Positions 15,601 to 20,990 of a stretch of DNA of 20,990 nt are shown one piece after another. The translations under genes were made by a program, and so were the position numbers. The notes below the pieces were generated by a model. That model saw nothing but the letters and a program-made list of their open reading frames with translations. It was not told where the DNA came from and ran no database searches. Position 1 is the stretch's first letter. Each line of letters begins with the position of its first letter. Source of the stretch: Sporichthyaceae bacterium (GTDB lineage Bacteria > Actinomycetota > Actinomycetes > JACCYY01); contig JACCYY010000326.1 in NCBI GenBank assembly GCA_013696235.1, forward strand, positions 1 to 20,990, in the 5' to 3' direction.

Positions 15601-16346
15601 GTCGACCCCAGCCCGAGCAGCAGCTCCTCGCCGTTGCTGTAGCCGCCGGCGCCGGTGGCCGGGCCGAACACGACCAGGTAGATCGCGAGCGTCGCGCAGG
15701 CGATGACGTTGTTCGCGATCGGGGCGAACATCATCGGCCCGAACTTGCCCCGGGCGTTGAGCACCTGACCGGCCAGGACGTACAGGCCGTAGAACACCAC
15801 CTGGGGCAGGCACAGCCGGGCGAACGCCTCGAGCGACTGCCGCTGCTCGACGAGCGCCGGGGTGTAGATCTCGCCGGGTGCGTACAGGTGGATCAGCCAG
15901 GGTGCGGCCAGCACCAGTGCGACGCTGACGACGATCAAGCCGCCGCCGACCAGGGTGAAGACGCGGTTGGCGTACGCCTGCCCGCCATCGGCGTCGTCGC
16001 GCATGGTCCGGACGAGCTGCGGGACGAGGACGGCGTTGAGGACTCCGCCGGCGACCAGGATGTAGATCGCGTTCGGGATCGTGTTCGCGACCGTGAAGAG
16101 GTCGGCGTGCAGCTGGAGGCCGATCGCGGAGACGAGCAGGATCGACCGGAGGTAGCCGGTCGCGCGGGACAGCAGCGTGCCGAGCGACATCACCGCGCTG
16201 GACCGGACCATCGACGGGTCGGCCGCGCCCGGGTCGGGCTCAGCGGAGGGCAGAGGTGCTGGCGCCGCTGGCGCGGGTCCGCGGTCGCCGTGGGAGACGT
16301 CGGCAACCGGCGCCGCCCGGTCCCACTGGTGCCGCCAGTCGGTCAC
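12651..16346 (-). CDS. murJ: MurJ lipid II flippase fused to a pseudokinase and a discoidin-like domain
   Basis: This 1231-residue protein matches mycobacterial MviN/Rv3910 in layout. Residues 1-45 are a disordered lead. Residues 46-585 are a MOP-superfamily MurJ with about 14-15 membrane helices, including SLGTLLSRATGYLR and the CLPQVVFYGLYVLAGQVLNARGKF-type motif (180-202). A linker runs to about 725. Residues 728-975 are a kinase-like domain in which the catalytic features are lost: no GxGxxG loop, His760 in place of the VAIK Lys, HLRLEP (851-856) for HRDLKP, and DLA (871-873) for DFG. A membrane segment follows at about 1024-1043, then a Thr/Ser/Gly linker, then a β-sandwich F5/8C-like domain (1082-1230, AIDGDPGTAWTT) outside the cell. 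In mycobacteria PknB phosphorylates this pseudokinase and FhaA binds it. GTG 16346 overlaps the upstream stop as GTGA. Confidence 0.96.
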   Translation of the reverse strand: MTDWRHQWDRAAPVADVSHGDRGPAPAAPAPLPSAEPDPGAADPSMVRSSAVMSLGTLLSRATGYLRSILLVSAIGLQLHADLFTVANTIPNAIYILVAGGVLNAVLVPQLVRTMRDDADGGQAYANRVFTLVGGGLIVVSVALVLAAPWLIHLYAPGEIYTPALVEQRQSLEAFARLCLPQVVFYGLYVLAGQVLNARGKFGPMMFAPIANNVIACATLAIYLVVFGPATGAGGYSNGEELLLGLGSTLGVAVQAAVLVPTLRRAGFRFAPRFDFKGTGLGHTGRLAIWTVLFVVVNQLAYLVVTRIAVAGSAQVAVDGDQVGLGATVYQSAFLVIMVPHALLTVSLATAALPRLSRLAADRQLVALRRDLVSTMRLAVAGVVLAGVVLLVLALPLARVLFGWGAGAGDTDVLGYTLMLFVPGLIAFTVHFLTLRGFYALEDTKTPFLVQCAVAGTNIGIALGLTFVLPVVGSAGLAASFSIAYGVGALVSTAALARRLGGLHRIELAWFLLRAAVATAPAALAALIGLGLANAFIGAPGSRLQAVAAVGLGGGLALVTYLATARLFRLHEIAQVIDLVMRRVRRRRATTTVVGHRSASEPIPPTMNHTEPTGGTAGPSAPTVGTATVDPTSTRSSTDADPEPAGTEGPAEDAHSSSYTDSTAEHTAADFGTGVIPVFTDARGHLAVGPFADPADRSAEPARGIVPGESGPREQGRSQAAEPGTLLAGRYRLEELLARSSGATTWRGVDEVLSRPVALHLLPVDDARVDDLAHAARAAAGLTDPHFLRMLDVTTEPGETGAYAYVVREWVSGRNLTAALGDGPFDTDDAVYVARELATAMASAHRAGLAHLRLEPDTVVLADNGQVKVVDLAVDRVLRSTSADDVARADAEGIGRVLYACLTARWPDGPHHGLSAAPTQDGRLCSPRQVLAGVPGPLDEICDRILGDPPRAGRPPLHTPAEIEEALDYVAGRPTRRRSVAVPAAAPPAPSTTASVESTATWRRPDTPPAPVATPEERRSGRTWLGGLVAVVLLAGALLLGYQLATQAFGGGDEGDGDGNGGATTPSTTGSASPSTSAGAALEITGATSYDLESTGGNGEENEELAGNAIDGDPGTAWTTVNYLDPMADQGKQGVGLVLDLGTETVVSEVELSLLSSGGVLELRAAPGAAEVPGSIDDWTVVSTLDAPDQELTETFDAPVTTRYVLVWFTELPPFEDSLKAGIAEAVLSGP

Positions 16347-18634
16347 GGCTCCACCGCCTGGGCTGCGGCCGGGACGTCGGCTGGGCGCCGGGCCGCGCGG
16401 ACCCGGCCGGTGAGGCGCCGTGCCGACCCGATCACGAGCAGCCCGCCGGCGACCCCCATCACGATCCAGGCGACGGTGTCGTAGTCGGTCGCCCGGATCG
16501 TGAGCGTGGACGCCGGTCCGAACCGCGCGCCGGTCGCCGTGGCGAGCTGGGCGTCGACGACGTACTGGCCGTTCGCGTTCGCCTCGGCAGAGACGTCGAC
16601 AGTCGTCCGTGCGCCCGCGGGCACCTCGATCGCGGTCGTCGGCGGGACGCGGAGCCGGGCCGGCGTCCGTGAGGAAAGGGTGAGCTGCACGGTGACGGGT
16701 TCGGCGAGGTCGTTCACCACCGTGATCGGGAACCGCCCGGTCTGGCTCGAGAGCGTGATGCCGCCACCGTCGATGATCTGGATCCGGCCGAGCTCAGCGT
16801 CGATCGTCGCGGCTGCCTCGGCCACCATGGCCGCGGCCCGCGCTGGCTCGGCACGCCAGGCCGCGGATGCCGATCGCAGGCGGGCGGCGGTCGTCGGCTC
16901 GAGGCCGGCCGGGTCGAGGTCCGCCGGTTCGCCCGCGCCGGACGCCGCAGCCGGCGAGCGCAGGGCGGCTCGCAGCCCCACCTTCTGCTGCAGGCTGATC
17001 ACCTGGGTCAGGTACGCCGCCGGCAGCTCGCCGGCTACCGCGGCGTCGGGGTAGACCAGCTCGCCGTCGACCATCGGGCTGGCGATCGCGGCGTCCAGCG
17101 GGACCGGCTGCATCCACGGCACATCCTGGTCGAGCGTGGCCAGCACGGCGGCCGGCGAGATCGTCGAGGTCTCGTCGCCGGAAACCACCAGCACCGTCTG
17201 TCCGCCCGGACCGGGTTCCGTCGGCGCAAACATGGCGGCGAGCAGCGTGTGCGCGAGCAGCAGCTGCCGGGCGCCGAGCTCGGCCTCGACTCGAGACGCG
17301 GTCGGGGGCTCGAGGCCGCTGCTGGTTCCTGCCGCCGCCGGCGTCGACGCGAACACGCCCCGGAGGAGGTCGTCGGCGAGGACCGCGGTGAGCGGGGCGC
17401 TCCCGACGTCGAGGCGCGCCGCCGCCGCCGCTGCCCCGATGCGCACCCCGACCGCGTCCAGCAGCAGCGTGGTCACCCCCGCCGCGGACAGCCGCTCCGC
17501 GGTCGGGAGGTCGACCAGACCACCGGGGGGCCGGAGCAGGTCACGCGGATCGTCGGCACCGTCGAGCCCGAGCGTCTCCGCGGCCTCCGTCGCGGCATCG
17601 AGCGCGGTGACCGCGTCTGCACCGAGGCCGGCTCGGCCGAGCGCGACCGCGTCGACATCGGCGTACGGCGCCAGTGTCACGTGGCCCGTGCCGGCCAGCC
17701 GGCGGACCTCCTCGAGCCACGCCTCCGCTGCCTCGTCACGGGTGCCCGGGCGCGCCGACGCGGGGTCGGCGAGGTCCCGCCGTACGTCGTAGCCGCCGGC
17801 GAGGTCGGCGGCGGCCTCGACCACCGCCGGGTCGACGAGCCAAGTGATCGGCGCATCAGGGGCGGTGCCCAGCAGCGCGGCGAGCCGCCCGCCCGGTGCC
17901 ATGGCCGTCCCGAGGTCGTCGGTGAGGTACGTGCCGTCGGCCGCCCGGTCGACCGGCGCGGTCACCGGCCATGCCACCGCCACCCCGACTGCCGGTGTGC
18001 TGGTGCCGCTCGGCAGCCAGGGCAGCGCTGTCATCGCACGGCCCACGACGCCGCGACTGCCGTCCGCGTCGGTGGCGAGCACCTCGACCCCGGCCGCGTA
18101 GACGCCGGGCTCGGACAGCCCCAGGTCCCCCGCCGCGACGTCGAGGCGGAACGGCACGCTCGCGCCGGGTGCCAGCGCATCGGCGGCAAGGACGAACACC
18201 CCTTGGCGGGCTCCGGGGCGGAAACCCGGGTCGGCGATGCGAGCCAAGTCGGCGCGGTCGAGGACCGGCACGCGGGAGAGCCGCAGGTAGGCGTTGAGCA
18301 CCGTGAGCGGCCGGTCCGAACGATTCGTCAGCATGCCCTCGAACGTGACGATCGGCGCCGCAGCGGCATCGATCGGCCCGAGGGCGGTGAGCTCCAGCAG
18401 CACCGGCTCGGCCTCGACCTCGGCGTCGCTCGGCGTGGTCGGCACGGGGGTCGCGGCGACCGGAACGGTCGGGACCGAGTTCGCCGGGCCCGACGGCGCG
18501 GCCACCGCGGGCACGCCGAGGGAGAGCGCGAGCGCCGCCAGCGCGGAGGTGCCCGACCAGACCGCCCGACGCCAGGCCGGGCTGACCGGTCGCGGGCGCA
18601 AGGTCGACCGGCACCCCCCGGTCGACCGGTTCAC
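16343..18634 (-). CDS. DUF6049-type secreted, membrane-anchored protein (Rv3909-like)
   Basis: The 763-residue product starts at GTG 18634 (GTGA overlap with the Nudix stop). Residues 1-46 look like a long signal peptide: Arg-rich start, hydrophobic core [19 protein letters not shown], and a probable cut after AVAA. The mature part is extracytoplasmic. It has an Ig-like β-rich region (about 65-175, including [19 protein letters not shown]), a central α/β region with [14 protein letters not shown] and [17 protein letters not shown], and a second Ig-like region near 620-715 ([21 protein letters not shown]). A single C-terminal membrane helix (about 720-736) and a basic cytoplasmic tail end the protein. 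Proteins of this type precede murJ across actinobacteria. The function is unknown; the conserved placement suggests a role in envelope assembly with MurJ. The central part resembles polysaccharide-deacetylase-like barrels only weakly. Confidence 0.88.
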   Translation of the reverse strand: MNRSTGGCRSTLRPRPVSPAWRRAVWSGTSALAALALSLGVPAVAAPSGPANSVPTVPVAATPVPTTPSDAEVEAEPVLLELTALGPIDAAAAPIVTFEGMLTNRSDRPLTVLNAYLRLSRVPVLDRADLARIADPGFRPGARQGVFVLAADALAPGASVPFRLDVAAGDLGLSEPGVYAAGVEVLATDADGSRGVVGRAMTALPWLPSGTSTPAVGVAVAWPVTAPVDRAADGTYLTDDLGTAMAPGGRLAALLGTAPDAPITWLVDPAVVEAAADLAGGYDVRRDLADPASARPGTRDEAAEAWLEEVRRLAGTGHVTLAPYADVDAVALGRAGLGADAVTALDAATEAAETLGLDGADDPRDLLRPPGGLVDLPTAERLSAAGVTTLLLDAVGVRIGAAAAAARLDVGSAPLTAVLADDLLRGVFASTPAAAGTSSGLEPPTASRVEAELGARQLLLAHTLLAAMFAPTEPGPGGQTVLVVSGDETSTISPAAVLATLDQDVPWMQPVPLDAAIASPMVDGELVYPDAAVAGELPAAYLTQVISLQQKVGLRAALRSPAAASGAGEPADLDPAGLEPTTAARLRSASAAWRAEPARAAAMVAEAAATIDAELGRIQIIDGGGITLSSQTGRFPITVVNDLAEPVTVQLTLSSRTPARLRVPPTTAIEVPAGARTTVDVSAEANANGQYVVDAQLATATGARFGPASTLTIRATDYDTVAWIVMGVAGGLLVIGSARRLTGRVRAARRPADVPAAAQAVEP

Positions 18635-19122
18635 TCGTGCCCGTCGAGCAGGCCCGGCACCTGCTCGACCAGACGCCGCTCGTCGTCGTACGAGAGCCGC
18701 GACGCCACCTCGTCGAGCGGCACCCAGGCCACCTCGTCCACCTCGATGTCGTCGGCGGAGAGCTCGCCGCCGACGGCAGACATCAGGTAGTGGTGCACGG
18801 TCTTGTGCACCCGGCGATCTGGCGCGGTGAACCAGTAGTCGACGGTGCCGAGCTCGGCGACGATGCGGCCGCTGATCCCGGTCTCCTCGGCGACTTCCCG
18901 GACCGCGGTGTCCGCGACGGTCTCCCCGTCCTCGATATGGCCCTTGGGGAGCAGCCAACGCAGGATGCCGCGCCGGTCACGGCGACCGATCAGTACGCCC
19001 TGTACGACGCCGCCGCGTGTGGTGTAGACCAGCCCGCCGGCAGAGGTCTCGTTCACCAGCGGACGGGCGGCCCGTCGACCGGAGGACGAGGCGCCACCTC
19101 CCGCCGGTTCCCGTCGAGCCAT
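18631..19122 (-). CDS. Nudix hydrolase (MutT4-like)
   Basis: The 163-residue protein contains a complete Nudix box at 61-83: Gly61, Glu67, Arg75-Glu76, Glu79-Glu80 and Gly82, in [22 protein letters not shown]. The strand [13 protein letters not shown] precedes the box and [19 protein letters not shown] follows it. Such enzymes hydrolyse nucleoside diphosphate-linked compounds with Mg2+; the substrate cannot be read from the sequence. It sits in the mutT4 (Rv3908) position, as first gene of the DUF6049-murJ-sigM unit. The start is ATG 19122 with no Shine-Dalgarno but with TACCAT 6 nt upstream, so the message is probably leaderless. The first 22 residues are Arg/Gly-rich and disordered. Confidence 0.95.
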   Translation of the reverse strand: MARREPAGGGASSSGRRAARPLVNETSAGGLVYTTRGGVVQGVLIGRRDRRGILRWLLPKGHIEDGETVADTAVREVAEETGISGRIVAELGTVDYWFTAPDRRVHKTVHHYLMSAVGGELSADDIEVDEVAWVPLDEVASRLSYDDERRLVEQVPGLLDGHE

Positions 19123-19128
19123 TCGCCG

Positions 19129-19134
19129 ATGGTA
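19129..19134 (-). promoter_or_regulatory. Candidate -10 element (TACCAT) for the leaderless Nudix-murJ-sigM operon
   Basis: On the - strand TACCAT fits TANNNT and stands 6 nt before ATG 19122. No Shine-Dalgarno is present, and no clear -35 was found at 17-18 bp. Confidence 0.45.
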
Positions 19135-19236
19135 ACCGTGGTGACCCGGCCGCGACCGGGCGACGACGCGGGCGCTGGACAGCGAAACGATGGGCAGGCG
19201 ATGGTCGGCGCGGGATCTCAGGTCGGCGTCAGGTCG

Positions 19237-19242
19237 TAGCCT
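19237..19242 (+). promoter_or_regulatory. Candidate -10 element (TAGCCT) for leaderless pcnA
   Basis: TAGCCT fits TANNNT and is separated by 8 nt from GTG 19251. It supports that GTG as start, with transcription and translation beginning together. Confidence 0.4.
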
Positions 19243-19250
19243 TGCCGGTC

Positions 19251-20792
19251 GTGCCGACTCCTCCCGCTGATGCGTTCGACCCTCGACGGCGCGCGGTCGC
19301 GAGGGTGCGCTCGACGCTGTCCGCGGCCCAGCGGCGGGACCTCACGACCCTGGTCGCCGCTCACCCGGTCCTGGCCGACGTGGGCCGGCGGTTCGCCGAG
19401 GCCGGCGAGGAGCTCGCCCTGGTCGGTGGCCCGGTCCGCGACGCCCTGCTCGGACGCGCACGCCCCAACGACCTCGACCTCACCACGAGCGCGCGGCCGG
19501 AACGCACGCTCGAGATCGTCAGCGGCTGGGCAGACGCCACCTGGGAGATCGGGATCGCGTACGGCACGATCGGGCTGCGCAAGGGCGACGACCACCTCGA
19601 GATCACGACGTACCGGTCAGACGTGTACGCCGCGAGCTCGCGCAAGCCCGCCGTCGCGTTCGGCGACTCGCTCGTCGGGGACCTGCGCCGGCGTGACTTC
19701 ACCGTCAACGCGATGGCGGTCCAGCTCCCGGGCCTCGACTTCGTCGACCCCACCGAGGGGCTCGACGACCTCGCCGACCAGGTGATCACCACACCTGGCG
19801 CGCCCGAGGACTCGTTCAGCGACGACCCGCTGCGGATGCTGCGCGCCGCTCGGTTCGCCGCACAGCTCGGGTTCGAGGTCGATCCGGCGACGATCTCCGC
19901 GATCCGGTCGATGACCGGTCGTCTCGCGATCATCTCGGCAGAACGCGTCCGGGACGAGATGATCAAGCTCTTGGTCGTGCCTGAGCCTCGACGCGGTCTC
20001 TCGCTGCTGGTCGACACCGGCCTGGCCGAGCTCGTCCTCCCGGAGCTGCCTCGGCTGCAGCTCGAGATCGACGAGCACCACCATCACAAGGACGTGTACG
20101 AGCACACGCTCACGGTCCTCGAGCAGGCCATCGCGCTCGAGCAGGCGGACCGATCGGAGTCCCAGGCCGAACCCGAGCCCGACTTCGTGCTGAGGTTCGC
20201 CGCCCTCATGCATGACGTGGGGAAGCCGAAGACCCGTCGCCACGAGCCCGACGGCGGGGTCTCCTTCCACCACCACGAGGTCATCGGGGCAAAGCTCACC
20301 AGGGCTCGGATGAAGACCCTGCGGTTCCCCAAGGACGTCACTGACGCCGTGTGCCTGCTCGTGGAGCTGCACCTCCGCTTCCACGGGTACGCCGACGGCG
20401 AGTGGAGCGACGCCGCAGTGCGACGCTACGTCCGCGACGCCGGGGACCAGCTCGATCGTCTGCACAAGCTGACCCGAGCCGACTGCACGACCCGGAACAC
20501 CCGCAAGGCCGACCGGCTCCGGCGGGCCTACGACGACCTCGAGCTCCGGATCGCGGCGCTGCGCGAGCAGGAGGAGCTCGGCGCCATGCGACCAGACCTC
20601 GACGGCAACGCGATCATCGAGCTGCTCGGCGTAGGCCCCGGCCCGGTCGTCGGGCAGGCGTACCGGTATCTCCTCGAGCTGCGCGTCGAGCACGGACCGC
20701 TCGGCCCGGAGCGAGCCCGCGAGGCGCTCCTCGCCTGGTGGTCCGAGCAGCCCGGACCGGGCCCGCGAGCGGCTGGATCAGGCCGGCGCTGA
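19251..20792 (+). CDS. pcnA: CCA tRNA nucleotidyltransferase (class II, HD-domain type)
   Basis: This enzyme adds or repairs the 3' CCA of tRNAs using CTP and ATP; the symbol pcnA is the usual mycobacterial name. The 513-residue product has the nucleotidyltransferase signature [13 protein letters not shown] (58-69) with catalytic DLD at 74-76. The template-binding block [11 protein letters not shown] is at 146-156, followed by [18 protein letters not shown] (191-208). An HD domain has His321-Asp322 (ALMHDVGK) and an upstream metal-type His cluster (EHHHHKD, 275-281). The end ([25 protein letters not shown]) is typical of the family. An acidic insert (about 298-311) lies before the HD motif. 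The gene is divergent from the Nudix operon across 128 bp. GTG 19251 gives a normal N-terminus; TTG 19242 is in frame but would remove the promoter candidate. Confidence 0.97.
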   Translation: MPTPPADAFDPRRRAVARVRSTLSAAQRRDLTTLVAAHPVLADVGRRFAEAGEELALVGGPVRDALLGRARPNDLDLTTSARPERTLEIVSGWADATWEIGIAYGTIGLRKGDDHLEITTYRSDVYAASSRKPAVAFGDSLVGDLRRRDFTVNAMAVQLPGLDFVDPTEGLDDLADQVITTPGAPEDSFSDDPLRMLRAARFAAQLGFEVDPATISAIRSMTGRLAIISAERVRDEMIKLLVVPEPRRGLSLLVDTGLAELVLPELPRLQLEIDEHHHHKDVYEHTLTVLEQAIALEQADRSESQAEPEPDFVLRFAALMHDVGKPKTRRHEPDGGVSFHHHEVIGAKLTRARMKTLRFPKDVTDAVCLLVELHLRFHGYADGEWSDAAVRRYVRDAGDQLDRLHKLTRADCTTRNTRKADRLRRAYDDLELRIAALREQEELGAMRPDLDGNAIIELLGVGPGPVVGQAYRYLLELRVEHGPLGPERAREALLAWWSEQPGPGPRAAGSGRR

Positions 20793-20832
20793 GGCCATCC
20801 GGGAAGCTAACCGGAGGAGCAGCCACGAGACG

Positions 20833-20990
20833 TCACGGGTCTTGGGGTGATCTCGCGGACACCCGGTGGTAGGCGACGGCGACTGCCGCGTACGACGCCG
20901 CGACCGCGCCGAGCAGCGCGTACGACCTCCCGTCCGGTGGCAGTGCCAGCGCCGCGATCGCTGCGGCCGCCACGAACGCGGCGTTGAAGA
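20833..20990 (-). CDS. 3' end of a membrane protein, possibly an MFS transporter (5' end outside window)
   Basis: On the - strand a frame enters at the right edge and ends at TGA (20833-20835), giving 51 residues. It reads FNAAFVAAAAIAALALPPDG followed by RSYALLGAVAASYAAVAVAY and the short polar tail HRVSARSPQDP. Two hydrophobic helices joined by a PPDG turn, then a short polar tail, fit the last two helices of a major facilitator transporter. Codon third positions are strongly G/C, as in neighbouring genes. The gene converges on pcnA with a 40-bp gap. With so little sequence, any polytopic membrane protein is possible. Confidence 0.55.
   Translation of the reverse strand, partial: FNAAFVAAAAIAALALPPDGRSYALLGAVAASYAAVAVAYHRVSARSPQDP

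Noticed and set aside
12444..16484. A 1346-codon open frame on the + strand, antisense to murJ and sigM
   Set aside because: It is rich in Arg, Gly, Ala and His with no domain pattern, and lies exactly opposite genes with clear families. Such frames arise when third positions are almost all G or C.
17674..17687. GTGTCACGTGGCCC as a possible third parS site
   Set aside because: It has the CACGTG core but only 11 of 14 matches to GTTTCACGTGGAAC, missing the outer AA/T positions important for ParB. It is in the coding DNA of the DUF6049 protein.
20793..20832. Hairpin CCGG-N9-CCGG between pcnA and the last gene
   Set aside because: The 4-bp stem with no T-run is too weak to call a terminator in DNA of this composition.

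Overview
The window is a very high-GC chromosomal segment from an actinobacterium. Codon third positions are nearly all G or C, GTG starts are common, and genes abut with GTGA/ATGA overlaps. Gene order from left to right is yidC (3' end), jag, rsmG, parA, parB, a D-Ala-D-Ala ligase, a PLP aminotransferase, a GNAT protein, cwlM, trxA, trxB, an anti-sigma factor, sigM, a murJ fusion, a DUF6049-type membrane protein, a Nudix hydrolase and pcnA. This is nearly collinear with the Mycobacterium tuberculosis block Rv3921c to Rv3907c. The main difference is the ligase/aminotransferase pair between parB and the GNAT gene. The single-protein MurJ-pseudokinase fusion and the ligase/aminotransferase insertion would suit a Nocardioidaceae or Propionibacteriales relative, but the sequence alone does not fix the genus. 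By synteny, oriC and dnaA should lie a few kb to the left.

Region 1 (1-4812, + strand) is the origin-side cluster. It holds the basic tail of the YidC insertase, the KH/R3H RNA-binding protein Jag with an Asp-repeat linker, the 16S rRNA methyltransferase RsmG, and the ParA-ParB segregation pair. Two parS sites in exact inverted orientation (2237-2277) lie inside the 5' part of the parA reading frame, so the centromere and the gene for its motor overlap. A recurring palindrome related to GTCGACATGTCGAC also marks this region.

Region 2 (4886-7923) has a ligase and a class-I aminotransferase on the - strand, joined by a GTGA overlap. A GNAT acetyltransferase with a Cys pair is divergent from them across 57 bp.

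Region 3 (7946-10816, - strand) holds cwlM, trxA and trxB. CwlM is a leaderless-secretion amidase-fold protein, which in mycobacteria links PknB signalling to MurA. The other two genes are the thioredoxin system. A SigR/SigH-like promoter candidate precedes trxB.

Region 4 (10962-19122, - strand) is one long transcription unit: Nudix, then DUF6049 protein, then the MurJ-pseudokinase-discoidin fusion, then sigM, then its anti-sigma factor. The first three genes are joined by GTGA overlaps and the last two by ATGA. Lipid II flipping is therefore genetically tied to an ECF sigma system. pcnA (CCA-adding enzyme) is divergent at 19251. The window ends in the 3' end of a - strand gene that looks like a membrane transporter.

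No mobile elements, CRISPR arrays, rRNA or tRNA genes were seen. This is a conserved core locus, and I found no clearly new biological system. The points worth a second look are the embedded parS pair with a long ParA leader, the repeated palindrome, the leaderless promoters, and the catalytically degenerate kinase domain. No stretch longer than 300 bases lacks a gene, unless parA really starts at 2543; in that case 1923-2542 would hold only the parS pair.
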